The notes beneath the pieces are model-generated. The model was given only the letters and a program-made list of their open reading frames with translations, ran no database searches and was not told the DNA's origin. A stretch of DNA of 30,602 bases from Megamonas hypermegale. GTDB taxonomy: Bacteria > Bacillota > Negativicutes > Selenomonadales > Selenomonadaceae. A program made the position numbers and the translations under genes. The stretch spans positions 69,516 to 100,117 of the forward strand of contig DCFC01000029.1 in assembly GCA_002314325.1 (NCBI GenBank). The letters are read 5' to 3'. Shown in pieces: positions 1-8,072 of the stretch (its first letter is position 1; each line of letters starts with the position of its first letter).

Positions 1-261
1 TTTTCTTAATAGCTAAAGCTACCGTAAAAATCTCCAACGCAGACAAAGATTTAGCATGACCAGCAAAATATCGTATCAACAGCTCAATTTAAGTTTCGGC
101 TGGAATTAGAAGGCACGAGCCAAATTCCGAGCGTTTCGAGCCGTTGTACTGTTTCTTTTTAAAGAAGAGCTACGAAGGCTCGCCCAGTGCAGCGATAGCG
201 GAACGTTTAAAAAGGTTTTCTTTTTGGTTCGTTTTTCTTTGAGCTTCAAAGAAAAATGAAC
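1..261 (-). repeat. Dispersed repeat, left copy (inverted relative to the right-edge copy)
   Basis: Reverse-complementing this stretch gives long near-identical blocks to 30285-30545. The shared blocks include GCTGCACTGGGCGAGCC, CTTCGTAGC, ACAACGGCTCGAAA, GGAATTTGGCTCGTGC, GAGCTGTTGA, GTCATGCTAAA and GGTAGCTTTAGCTATTAA. The inner end is a 16-bp hairpin (227-242 with 246-261, one G-T pair) ending about 60 bases before the ubiD start. The copy probably continues left of the window. No ORF is supported inside it. It is non-coding, mobile-looking or structural repeat DNA of unknown class. Confidence 0.9.
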
Positions 262-275
262 AACTCATATAAATA

Positions 276-284
276 TGGTATAAT
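276..284 (+). promoter_or_regulatory. Extended -10 promoter for the ubiD operon
   Basis: TGG followed by TATAAT at 279-284 is an extended -10 element. It starts just 15 bases after the repeat hairpin ends, and no good -35 hexamer is visible because that position falls in the repeat arm. Transcription would start near 291 and give a roughly 30-nt leader to the TTG start at 321. Confidence 0.6.
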
Positions 285-320
285 ATTCCATGCAAAATAA
301 TTTTCTAAGGAGTGAAATTC

Positions 321-1781
321 TTGGCTTTTTATGATTTAAGAGAATATATCGACGCACTTGAGAAACGCGGCTGGCTCAAGCGCATAAAAACGCCGGTCGA
401 CTGCAATCTGGAAATTACGGAAATCACCGACCGCGTATCGAAGATGGAAGGCGATAAAAATGTCGCTCTTTTATTTGAAAATGTAATCGGCTACGATATG
501 CCGGTACTCATGAACGCATTCGGCAGCAAGGAGCGCCTTGCTCTGGCTTTCGGCGTGGATGATTTGGAGGAAATTCCGAATGAACTGCGCGAAATTCTGA
601 AATTGCCGTATATTTCCCTGCAGCACAAAATGGATTTGCTGCACATTATTCCGACGGCAAAAAGGGCTATCAATTTCCCAAAATATGTGAAAAAAGCACC
701 GTGTCAGGAAGTTGTCATCACTGATAATCCTACTTTGGATAAATTTCCTATTCTAAAATGCTGGCCGCAGGACGGCGGACCGTTTATCACTCTGCCGCTT
801 GTTTTCACGCGCAATCCGAAAACGGGCAAGCGCAATGTCGGCATGTACCGCCTGCAAAAATATGACGGACAGACGACGGGTATGCACTGGCATTTGCATA
901 AAGACGGCGCCAGCAATTACCGTGCATATAAAGAATTGGGCATGGACAAAATCGAAGTTGCTGTAGCTATCGGTACTGACCCTGTCGTTACGTATTCCGC
1001 TACGGCTCCGCTGCCGCGCGATATCGACGAAATGGTATTTGCCGGTTTTCTTCGCAAGAAATCGGTGGAAATGGTAAAATGCAAAACGGTCGATGTGGAA
1101 GTTCCGGCGACGAGCGAAATCGTGCTGGAAGGCTATGTAAATATCGGCGAAACGCGCCGCGAAGGTCCGTTCGGCGACCATACGGGTTATTATTCTCTCG
1201 CGGATGATTATCCTGTTTTCCATATCACCTGTATCACGCACCGCAAAAATCCGATTTATGCGGCGACAATCGTCGGCAAACCGCCGATGGAGGACTGCTA
1301 TCTTGCGAAAGCTACGGAACGCATTTTCCTGCCGCTGCTCCAGCAGGCAATTCCAGAAATCCGCGATATCAATTTCCCGCTCGAAGGCGTATTCCATGAC
1401 TGCGTGATGGTTTCCATCAAGAAAACGTATCCGCAGCAGGCGAAAAAAGTCATGCACGCACTTTGGGGCATGGGACAGATGATGTTCACCAAACTGATTA
1501 TCGTCGTTGACGAACATGTTGACGTGCAGAACGAAAAAGAAGTATGGTGGCGCGTTTACAACAATATCGACGCCAAACACGATTTAGTCATGGTGGACGG
1601 CCCGCTCGATGCGCTCGACCATTCCTCGCCGATGGCGAAATGGGGTACGAAAATCGGCATTGACGCCACGAAAACGTGGCCGGAAGAAGGTCATACGCGC
1701 GAATGGCCGGATGAAATAACCATGACCGATGATATCAAGAAAATTGTAGATAATAAATGGAAGGAACTTGGTCTTGAGTAA
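321..1781 (+). CDS. ubiD: UbiD-family prenylated-FMN-dependent decarboxylase (menaquinone-type)
   Basis: 486 residues, the usual size for UbiD / menaquinone biosynthesis decarboxylases. Members remove a ring carboxylate using prenylated FMN. Family landmarks visible are the MYRLQKYD...GMHWHLHKDGA region for cofactor and metal binding, the SATAPLPRDIDE stretch, and the acidic catalytic segment EIVLEGYV...REGPFGDHTGYY. The start is taken as TTG at 321 because AAGGAG (307-312) lies eight bases ahead; a GTG at 312 overlaps that SD and is unlikely. The gene overlaps ubiA by eight bases, so the pair should be co-translated. UbiA plus UbiD in an anaerobic Firmicute points to late menaquinone steps, perhaps the MqnP/MqnL steps of the futalosine route, but the substrate is inferred. 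Related UbiD enzymes act on other aromatic acids. Confidence 0.88.
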   Translation: MAFYDLREYIDALEKRGWLKRIKTPVDCNLEITEITDRVSKMEGDKNVALLFENVIGYDMPVLMNAFGSKERLALAFGVDDLEEIPNELREILKLPYISLQHKMDLLHIIPTAKRAINFPKYVKKAPCQEVVITDNPTLDKFPILKCWPQDGGPFITLPLVFTRNPKTGKRNVGMYRLQKYDGQTTGMHWHLHKDGASNYRAYKELGMDKIEVAVAIGTDPVVTYSATAPLPRDIDEMVFAGFLRKKSVEMVKCKTVDVEVPATSEIVLEGYVNIGETRREGPFGDHTGYYSLADDYPVFHITCITHRKNPIYAATIVGKPPMEDCYLAKATERIFLPLLQQAIPEIRDINFPLEGVFHDCVMVSIKKTYPQQAKKVMHALWGMGQMMFTKLIIVVDEHVDVQNEKEVWWRVYNNIDAKHDLVMVDGPLDALDHSSPMAKWGTKIGIDATKTWPEEGHTREWPDEITMTDDIKKIVDNKWKELGLE

Positions 1782-2619
1782 ATTAACAGCTCATATCAAC
1801 AATATCGCCCTTCATCACACTGTATTTGCTCTACCCTTTGCCTATATGGGATTATTCCTTGCGGCAAGGGGTATCCCTTCACTGCACGATTTTATCTGGG
1901 TAACGCTCGCTATGGTCGGCGCCAGAAGCTCCGCTCTTGCTATGGACAATATTGTTGATTTAAAATTTGACAAAATTCAGCCGCGCATGAAAAAACGTCC
2001 GCTCGTTGCCGGTACGATTAAGCCGGTTGAAGTTGTCGCACTCATCATTGTCAGTCTGGCTTTGTTTTTGTTTTCCGCCGCCCAGCTGGCGCCGATTTGT
2101 CTGAAACTGACGCCAATCTGCCTGTTCTTTTTACTGTTTTATCCTTATACGAAAAGATTTACTTTTCTGTGCCATTATTTTCTCGGCATGGCACTGGCCA
2201 TGGCGCCGGCAGGCGGTTATATGGCAGTCACGGGGCAGCTGCCGCTCGGCATCATCTTTTTAAGCGGCGGCGTATGCCTCTGGATTGGCAGCTTTGATGT
2301 GATTTACGGCAGTCAGGACAGAGCGTTTGATTTGAAAAACGGGCTGCATTCCATGGCTACCCGTTTCGGCGTGGCCAAAGCGCAGCGCATAGCCGCCTAT
2401 GTGCATATCGTTTCCATAATCTGTTTTATCTTGACAGGAATTTATTTTGATTTATCCTGGATTTACTATATCGGTGTTCTAATCGCCGTCATCACGCTCA
2501 TCTATCAGCACAGCCTCGTCTCGCCGCATGATTTTCACCGCCTGACGCAGGTGTATTTCATGCGCAACGGCATTGTATCCATTGTAATATTCATATTCAC
2601 TTTAATAGATTTAACTTAG
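1774..2619 (+). CDS. ubiA: UbiA-family prenyltransferase
   Basis: 281 residues, an integral membrane enzyme that attaches a polyprenyl chain to an aromatic acceptor. The two Mg-diphosphate motifs are visible: NIVDLKFD followed by RMKKRPLVAG near residues 50-75, and YGSQDRAFDLKNGLHSMA near residues 175-190. Hydrophobic helices fill the spaces between, as expected for about nine membrane segments. Two TTG codons are possible starts (1768 and 1774); the second lies about eight bases from AAGGA at 1761-1765 and is preferred. It overlaps the end of ubiD and ends 15 bases before folD, so the three genes look like one transcript. MqnP-type or 4-hydroxybenzoate-type specificity cannot be decided from sequence alone. 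Confidence 0.88.
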   Translation: MSKLTAHINNIALHHTVFALPFAYMGLFLAARGIPSLHDFIWVTLAMVGARSSALAMDNIVDLKFDKIQPRMKKRPLVAGTIKPVEVVALIIVSLALFLFSAAQLAPICLKLTPICLFFLLFYPYTKRFTFLCHYFLGMALAMAPAGGYMAVTGQLPLGIIFLSGGVCLWIGSFDVIYGSQDRAFDLKNGLHSMATRFGVAKAQRIAAYVHIVSIICFILTGIYFDLSWIYYIGVLIAVITLIYQHSLVSPHDFHRLTQVYFMRNGIVSIVIFIFTLIDLT

Positions 2620-2634
2620 CGGAGGTGCTTATTT

Positions 2635-3534
2635 TTGACTGCCACAATTTTATCCGGCAAAGTTTTTGCCGCTCAATTTAAAGAGGAAACGAAAAAAGAA
2701 GTTTTACGACTGAAACAGGAATGCGGCATAACGCCCGGCCTTGCCGTAATCATCGTCGGGGAAAACGCCGCTTCAAAAGTATATGTACGCAACAAGCACA
2801 AAGCCTGCGAAGAAATCGGCATTTATTCCGAAGTCATCGAAATGCCTGAAACAACGACGAAGGACGAATTAATCCGCAAAATCGACGAACTGAATTTCCG
2901 TAAGGAAATTCACGGTATTCTCGTTCAGCTGCCGCTGCCGAAAGCCATCGCTCAGCACGAAGAGGAAATCCTGAACGAAATCAATCCGTTTAAAGATGTC
3001 GACGGTTTTCATCCCATCAATGTCGGCAAAATGGTAACGGGACAAGAGGCTCTCGTTCCGTGTACGCCGCACGGCTGCCTGAAAATGCTCGAAGCGAGTC
3101 ATATAAATATGGACGGTGCGCACGCCGTCGTCATCGGCCGCAGCAATATCGTCGGCAAACCAATGGCGCATTTGCTGTTATCCAAAAATGCCACGGTGAC
3201 AATCTGCCATTCGCATACGAAAAATTTAAAAGAAATCTGTCAAACGGCTGATATCCTCGTTGCCGCCATCGGTAAACCGAAATTCATCACGGCCGATATG
3301 ATAAAGCCGGGCGCGACTGTAATTGATGTAGGCATCAACCGCATTGCTCCGAAAAAACTCGTCGGCGACGTCGATTTCGAAAACGCCGTAAACGTAGCCG
3401 GAGCCATCACGCCTGTTCCGGGCGGCGTCGGCCTTCTGACTATCGCTATGCTGCTGCAAAATACTGTTATCGCCGTAAAAATGCAGCTTGCTAATCAATA
3501 TGCTCTTTGCTATAATAAAGACATAAATTTATAA
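2635..3534 (+). CDS. folD: Bifunctional methylene-THF dehydrogenase / methenyl-THF cyclohydrolase
   Basis: 299 residues. FolD interconverts 5,10-methylene-THF and 10-formyl-THF in the cytosol. Visible are the catalytic YVRNKHKAC segment (Tyr50, Lys54, Lys56, matching the family positions), LVQLPLPK, DVDGFHPIN, the nucleotide-binding GRSNIVGKP and the closing TPVPGGVG. The start is TTG at 2635 behind GGAGGTG (2621-2627). The protein ends in a short tail (about 14 residues after AVKMQ) not needed for the fold. The DNA of that tail carries a strong promoter for the following riboswitch-fhs unit. FolD and Fhs make the opposite ends of the 10-formyl-THF pool, so their adjacency is functional. Confidence 0.96.
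   Translation: MTATILSGKVFAAQFKEETKKEVLRLKQECGITPGLAVIIVGENAASKVYVRNKHKACEEIGIYSEVIEMPETTTKDELIRKIDELNFRKEIHGILVQLPLPKAIAQHEEEILNEINPFKDVDGFHPINVGKMVTGQEALVPCTPHGCLKMLEASHINMDGAHAVVIGRSNIVGKPMAHLLLSKNATVTICHSHTKNLKEICQTADILVAAIGKPKFITADMIKPGATVIDVGINRIAPKKLVGDVDFENAVNVAGAITPVPGGVGLLTIAMLLQNTVIAVKMQLANQYALCYNKDINL
3488..3516 (+). promoter_or_regulatory. Promoter for the ZTP riboswitch-fhs transcript, inside folD
   Basis: TTGCTA (3488-3493), a 17-base spacer, then a perfect TATAAT (3511-3516), all within the last codons of folD. The predicted start near 3523 places the riboswitch almost at the 5' end of the RNA, as expected for a transcriptional riboswitch. Confidence 0.75.
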
Positions 3535-3535
3535 A

Positions 3536-3639
3536 CGGTACGGGACTGACGGATTTTAAGTGGAATTAACCACGTGAACCGTACTATTTGCAAAAAGTCG
3601 ACCGTCTGGGCATAAAATCATATGCTCAGGCGTTTTTTT
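3536..3639 (+). promoter_or_regulatory. ZTP (pfl-motif) riboswitch with intrinsic terminator
   Basis: Family hallmarks are present. The P1 arm GTACGG (3538-3543) pairs with CCGTAC (3579-3584) and is followed by the conserved GACTGACGG segment. A P2 hairpin GTGG/CCAC (3560-3563/3570-3573) follows, then the 3' domain GACCGTCTGGGCA. The 3' domain forms the left arm of a terminator, CGTCTGGGCATA pairing with TATGCTCAGGCG, followed by seven T (3633-3639). Ligand binding to the 3' domain should prevent termination, so high ZTP/ZMP (10-formyl-THF shortage) turns fhs on. The mechanism is known for this class; the assignment here is by eye, supported by the second copy at 22149. Confidence 0.9.
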
Positions 3640-3694
3640 ATGCCCTGAGATATGAGATAATATTAATATAAAACTTATTGGAGGTAATACCCAA

Positions 3695-5362
3695 ATGAAA
3701 ACAGACGTTGAAATCGCTCAGGAAGCTGTCATGCAGCCAATCACCCAAATTGCCAAACATCTTGAAATTCCAGAAGACGACCTGGAATTATACGGAAAAT
3801 ATAAAGCAAAAATCTCTCTGAACTACTGGAATACATTAAAAGACAGACAAAACGGCAAATTAATCCTTGTTACGGCCATCAATCCTACGCCGGCAGGCGA
3901 AGGCAAGACGACGACGAGCATCGGTCTCGGTGACGCACTGCACCGTCTCGGCAAAAAAACGACTATCGCTCTGCGTGAACCGTCGCTCGGTCCGTGTTTC
4001 GGTCTTAAAGGCGGCGCAGCAGGCGGCGGCTATGCTCAGGTTGTACCGATGGAAGATATCAACCTGCATTTCACCGGTGACTTTCATGCCATCACTACGG
4101 CACACAATCTTTTAGCAGCCGTTATCGACAATCATATCCAGCAGGGCAACGCACTCGACCTTGACGTGCGCCGCATTACATGGAAGCGCGTCCTCGACCT
4201 CAACGACCGCGCATTGCGCAATATCATCTGCGGTCTCGGCGGCAAAGCGCACGGCGTACCGCGCGAAACAGGCTTTGACATCACCGTTGCTTCCGAAATG
4301 ATGGCAATCTTATGCCTGACTTCCGACCTCGAAGACATGAAAAAACGTCTCGGCAACATCATTATCGGCTACACTCGTTCCGGCCGTCCTGTACGCGCTG
4401 AAGAACTGAACGTAACGGGTGCGCTCACTTTATTATTCAAGGACGCTATCAAACCGAACCTCGTTCAGACGCTCGAAGGCACTCCGGCGCTTATTCACGG
4501 CGGCCCGTTCGCCAATATCGCTCACGGCTGTAACAGCGTAATGGCGACAAAATACGCTTTGAAAATGGCTGACTACACTGTTACGGAAGCAGGTTTCGGC
4601 GCTGACCTCGGCGCGGAAAAATTCCTCGACATCAAATGCCGCTTCACCGGTTTCAGACCGAATGCCGTCGTTATCGTTGCGACAATCCGCGCATTGAAAA
4701 TGCACGGCGGTCTTGCTAAAACCGAGCTCGGCACGGAAAATATCGAAGCGCTCAAAAAAGGCATGACAAATCTCGCCAAACACATTGAAAACATCCAGAA
4801 ATTCGGTCTGCCAATCGTTGTTGCCATCAACGCCTTCCCGACGGATACGGAAAACGAACTTAAGGAACTTAAAGCACTCTGCGAAAGCATGGGAGCATCC
4901 GTCAGCATTTCTGAAGCTTGGGCAAAAGGCGGCGAAGGTGCTGTTGACCTGGCGCAGAAAGTCATCGAAGCATGTGAAAAACCGTCCGATTTCCATTATA
5001 TGTATGATGAAAACGACACGATTAAAAATAAAATCAATGCCATTGCTACCCAAATTTACGGCGCTGACGGCGTAAATTATACACCTACCGTTGAAAAGAC
5101 CATCGCTGAACTGGAAGCGGCGGGTCTTGACAAAATGCCAATCTGCATGGCAAAAACGCAATATTCCCTGAGCGATGACCAGGCAAAACTCGGTGCGCCG
5201 ACTGGCTTTAAAATCACTGTACGCGAACTGCGCATAAGCGCCGGTGCCGGATTTATCGTTGCACTCACAGGCAACGTACTCACCATGCCGGGTCTGCCGA
5301 AAAAACCGGCTGCCGAAAATATGGATATCGATATCAACGGCAAGATTACCGGTTTGTTCTAA
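3695..5362 (+). CDS. fhs: Formate-tetrahydrofolate ligase
   Basis: 555 residues, the full family length. The enzyme uses ATP to condense formate with THF into 10-formyl-THF, feeding purine synthesis and, in anaerobes, the methyl branch of one-carbon metabolism. The P-loop TPAGEGKTT is at residues 65-73, within [20 protein letters not shown]. Other family stretches are [35 protein letters not shown] and the C-terminal [17 protein letters not shown]. The ATG follows GGAGGTAATA at normal spacing. It is controlled by the ZTP riboswitch directly upstream, which matches its product because ZTP reports 10-formyl-folate shortage. A hairpin after the stop closes the unit. Confidence 0.97.
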   Translation: MKTDVEIAQEAVMQPITQIAKHLEIPEDDLELYGKYKAKISLNYWNTLKDRQNGKLILVTAINPTPAGEGKTTTSIGLGDALHRLGKKTTIALREPSLGPCFGLKGGAAGGGYAQVVPMEDINLHFTGDFHAITTAHNLLAAVIDNHIQQGNALDLDVRRITWKRVLDLNDRALRNIICGLGGKAHGVPRETGFDITVASEMMAILCLTSDLEDMKKRLGNIIIGYTRSGRPVRAEELNVTGALTLLFKDAIKPNLVQTLEGTPALIHGGPFANIAHGCNSVMATKYALKMADYTVTEAGFGADLGAEKFLDIKCRFTGFRPNAVVIVATIRALKMHGGLAKTELGTENIEALKKGMTNLAKHIENIQKFGLPIVVAINAFPTDTENELKELKALCESMGASVSISEAWAKGGEGAVDLAQKVIEACEKPSDFHYMYDENDTIKNKINAIATQIYGADGVNYTPTVEKTIAELEAAGLDKMPICMAKTQYSLSDDQAKLGAPTGFKITVRELRISAGAGFIVALTGNVLTMPGLPKKPAAENMDIDINGKITGLF

Positions 5363-5398
5363 AAATCAAATAGTAATATAGTTTCTACAAATATAAAT

Positions 5399-5443
5399 AA
5401 GAGCTGCCGCAAGGAGAAAAATTTTCTTCATGCGGCAGCTCTT
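5399..5443. terminator. Hairpin between convergent fhs and gntP
   Basis: A perfect 13-bp inverted repeat (5399-5411 with 5431-5443, arm AAGAGCTGCCGCA) lies between two converging genes. The interior also pairs (GAAAA with TTTTC). No long T run follows on either strand, so it may be a transcript 3'-end stabiliser as much as a classic terminator. Confidence 0.65.
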
Positions 5444-5488
5444 GTAAGTTTATATGATTTATTTTAAAGAGGCTTAGATAAAAGAGTT

Positions 5489-6826
5489 TTAAATAATTGT
5501 GGAAAGTGCTAGCGTCATGCAGATAGCAATGATGGAAGCAACACATGTTGCGAGGGTGTACGATTTCAAGGCATCCACTACGGAAATACCGAAATATTCT
5601 TTAACAATCCAAAATCCCGAGTCCGTTACATGCGAGAAGCAGATTGCGCCGGAACCTACGGCGAGAGCGACAAGCGCTGGGTCAAGTCCCGGATACTGCG
5701 GCAGTACAGGCAGTACGATACCGGTGGCAGTCATCATGGCAACAGTTGCCGAGCCGACGGAAAAACGCATCATGGCAGCGACAAACCATGCTAGAATGAG
5801 CGGGCTTAAAGACAGGCTGGCTAAAATAGCGCCGAGCTGAACGCCGAGACCGCTGTCGAGTAGAACTTTGTTGAATGCACCGCCGGCACCGATAACGAGC
5901 AGAATACCGGCTACAGGGCCGAAGCACTGTTCAGTGAATTTTAAAAGCTGATTGCGGTTGAAGCCGCGGGCAAGACCGAGTGACCAGTAAGCGAAAAAGG
6001 CGGAAATTAAAAGAGCTGTAATCGGATTGCCGATAAAGTTTACGATATCGGCGTATTGTGAAGTTTTGAGCGGTGTTAAATCGAATATGGTTTTGCCGAC
6101 CATGATAATCATCGGCAGCAAAATGGTGAACAGTGTAATGCCGAATTTCGGCAGTTCGCTGTCGGCAACGGGTTTTACCGGCTGAGTAAGTGCCTGTAAA
6201 TCGGTTTTGATATTTTTACTTAAAAGTTTTGCATAGATAGGACCGGCAACGATAGCGGCAGGAATGCAGGCAACAAGACCGAGCAGGATGACTTTGCCGA
6301 GGTCGGCGTTCAATGTGGACGCGATAGCCATAGCGGCCGGATGCGGCGGCAGCATACAGTGTACGATTTGCAGCGATACGCCCATCGGCACGCCGATAGC
6401 TACGATGGAAAGACCGGTAGCGCGGGCAACGCTGATTACGAGCGGAATTAATAAAACGAAGCCTACCTGGAAGAATACGGGAATACCGGTTAAAAGGCCG
6501 ACAATCATCATGGCCCAATTGGCGCGCTGTTTGCCGAGCGTGTTGATTAAAGTACGGGCAAGGCGTTCTGCACCGCCGGATTCTTCCAGCATTTTGCCGA
6601 GAATACTGCCGAGACCGAGAACGGTAGCCAGAAATCCGAGCGTGCTGCCCATACCGGCTTCAATGGACGAGCATATTTTAAGTAACGGCATACCGGTAAG
6701 AACGCCGACGTAAAAGCAGGCGATAACGAGGCTGACAAAAGCGTGCAGGCGGGCTTTCATAATTAAAAATACGACAAGTGCGATAGCTGAAAACAGTGTT
6801 AGTACAAGAAATATTGTAGTATCCAT
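5489..6826 (-). CDS. gntP: GntP-family gluconate/acid-sugar:H+ symporter
   Basis: 445 residues, almost entirely hydrophobic helices, matching the GntP family. Characteristic stretches are GSTLGFLATVLGLGSILGKM, GIPVFFQVGFVLLIPLV, HPAAMAIASTLNADLGK and the C-terminal GSGAICFSHVTDSGFW. The start is taken as the second ATG (6826) because AAGGGGG abuts the first ATG at 6832 too closely. It is the last gene of the acid-sugar operon, 23-29 bases after the IIA gene, and presumably imports the substrate of the kinase, aldolase and dehydrogenase. The substrate could be a tetronate, hexonate or other aldonate; sequence does not decide. GntP carriers are proton symporters and need no PTS proteins, so the PTS IIA next door is unexpected. 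Confidence 0.9.
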   Translation of the reverse strand: MDTTIFLVLTLFSAIALVVFLIMKARLHAFVSLVIACFYVGVLTGMPLLKICSSIEAGMGSTLGFLATVLGLGSILGKMLEESGGAERLARTLINTLGKQRANWAMMIVGLLTGIPVFFQVGFVLLIPLVISVARATGLSIVAIGVPMGVSLQIVHCMLPPHPAAMAIASTLNADLGKVILLGLVACIPAAIVAGPIYAKLLSKNIKTDLQALTQPVKPVADSELPKFGITLFTILLPMIIMVGKTIFDLTPLKTSQYADIVNFIGNPITALLISAFFAYWSLGLARGFNRNQLLKFTEQCFGPVAGILLVIGAGGAFNKVLLDSGLGVQLGAILASLSLSPLILAWFVAAMMRFSVGSATVAMMTATGIVLPVLPQYPGLDPALVALAVGSGAICFSHVTDSGFWIVKEYFGISVVDALKSYTLATCVASIIAICMTLALSTII

Positions 6827-6855
6827 AAACATCCCCCTTTTTTATTTCGACTAAA

Positions 6856-7212
6856 TCATTCAAACGTGATTTTGTCGCCTACCATTACGCGCGGAATGCC
6901 GCGTCCGGCAAGCGCAATCTGTCCCGGCTGCTCTACGCTGCCGGCTCCGTTGAAAATGAGTGTGCAGTGGCCGTGTTCTTTCAGCGTTTTTAAAGCTTCC
7001 GAACCAATTGCCGTTATTTTATATTCCTTGTCGGCAATGACGACTATATCACCGACGGAAATATTTCCTTTAATATCGCTTTTCGTGTGGGAGATGACCA
7101 TTTCCAGATATTCATACGGAACGTCTTTATCGAAAATTATCATACTTTCACGCAGTTGCAGAAGTTGCAGGGAAAAGTCGCCAATTCCCGTTATCGTAAC
7201 ATCATATTTCAT
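6856..7212 (-). CDS. Stand-alone PTS glucitol/sorbitol-type IIA protein
   Basis: 118 residues, a complete single IIA-Gut domain with no IIB or IIC in the window. The fold signature is visible: MIIFDKDVPYEYLEMVISH with the likely phosphorylated His42, then the KGNISVGDIVVIADKEYKIT hairpin and the LKEHGHCTLIFNGA strand, ending IPRVMVGDKITF. The ATG overlaps the aldolase stop as ATGA (four bases), so the two are translationally coupled. In known sorbitol systems this domain passes phosphate from HPr to IIB. Here its neighbours are a proton symporter and soluble enzymes. It may be a PTS-linked regulator of the permease or kinase, or serve IIB/IIC proteins encoded elsewhere. The role is inference. 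Confidence 0.85.
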   Translation of the reverse strand: MKYDVTITGIGDFSLQLLQLRESMIIFDKDVPYEYLEMVISHTKSDIKGNISVGDIVVIADKEYKITAIGSEALKTLKEHGHCTLIFNGAGSVEQPGQIALAGRGIPRVMVGDKITFE

Positions 7213-8066
7213 TTTATTTTCTCCTTGTTGGCAAAAATTTGCATAAATTCGGCGATTTTGCAGCTCATTTGCGAGCGGGCGTATTTCAGCACCGTTTCCA
7301 GACGCAAATTCGGATTTTGTTCATACGGGTTTTGCGCCAGATATTCGCGCAGCGCTTTTACACCCGTTGTGGAAACTTCCGTATTGATGTTGAATTTTCG
7401 TATGCCCAAATCAATGGCTTTTTGCAAGTCGGCGAAGGAAATACCGGACGAGCCGTGCAGTACCAGCGGACATTGCACGTTTTCATGCAGTTTTTTTAGC
7501 TGGGCAAAATTGAGCTGCGGCGCTGATTTATATAATCCGTGAGCGTTGCCGATAGCGATAGCCAGTGCATCTATACCTGACTTTTCCGTGTAATTTACGG
7601 CATCATTCACATCGGTACATGAGGCGGAAGCCTCGCCGCTGCCGTCTTCGTTGTTCAGGTAGCCGAGTTCACCTTCAACACTTACGTTGGAAGCATGCGC
7701 CATTTTGACGATTTTCTGCGAGTTGGCGATATTTTCCGCCAGCGGCAATCGCGAGCCGTCGTACATGACGGAAGTGAAGCCGCAGTCGATAGCCTGCTTG
7801 ATGACGGACGGATTTTGCGCATGGTCGAGATGAAGTACGACAGGCACAGTCGATGTCATAAACAGTGTATGAACGATACTGGCAATGGCTTCGATAGGCG
7901 CGTGCGCCGTGTAACTTTCGCCGAAAGCGATGATAGCAGGCAGTTTTGTCGTTTCCACGGCTTCTTTCACGGCCAGAATACTTTCGAGATTGTAAACATT
8001 GTAAGAGCCGACAGCGCAATTATTTTGTTCCGCCGCCTGCAGCATTTTTTTTAGATTTATCAGCAT
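7209..8066 (-). CDS. Class II ketose-bisphosphate-type aldolase (FbaA/KbaY superfamily)
   Basis: 285 residues, the normal size for zinc class II aldolases. Active-site elements are in place: VVLHLDHAQ with catalytic Asp81 and zinc ligand His82, VEGELG near 130-135, the zinc ligand His176 in GNAHGLYK, HGSSG at 204-208 with zinc ligand His204, and the phosphate-binding NINTE at 226-230. It lies six bases after the kinase gene and overlaps the IIA gene. Because the kinase partner is of the DUF1537 type, the likely substrate is a phosphorylated keto-acid sugar rather than fructose-1,6-bisphosphate, with cleavage giving a triose phosphate or similar. That is inferred from context. A glycolytic or tagatose-type aldolase is the alternative. 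Confidence 0.88.
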   Translation of the reverse strand: MLINLKKMLQAAEQNNCAVGSYNVYNLESILAVKEAVETTKLPAIIAFGESYTAHAPIEAIASIVHTLFMTSTVPVVLHLDHAQNPSVIKQAIDCGFTSVMYDGSRLPLAENIANSQKIVKMAHASNVSVEGELGYLNNEDGSGEASASCTDVNDAVNYTEKSGIDALAIAIGNAHGLYKSAPQLNFAQLKKLHENVQCPLVLHGSSGISFADLQKAIDLGIRKFNINTEVSTTGVKALREYLAQNPYEQNPNLRLETVLKYARSQMSCKIAEFMQIFANKEKIK

Positions 8067-8072
8067 AATTAT

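Noticed and set aside
312..320. GTG at 312 as the ubiD start
   Set aside because: The GTG overlaps the SD AAGGAG itself; TTG at 321 has correct spacing and gives the usual UbiD N-terminus.
753..1580. 275-codon open frame antisense to ubiD
   Set aside because: It lies wholly opposite a confident UbiD gene, has no SD or family motif, and its composition is that of a reverse-frame shadow.
4433..5161. 242-codon open frame antisense to fhs
   Set aside because: Shadow of the strongly conserved fhs frame; Cys/Phe/Arg-rich with no recognisable domain.
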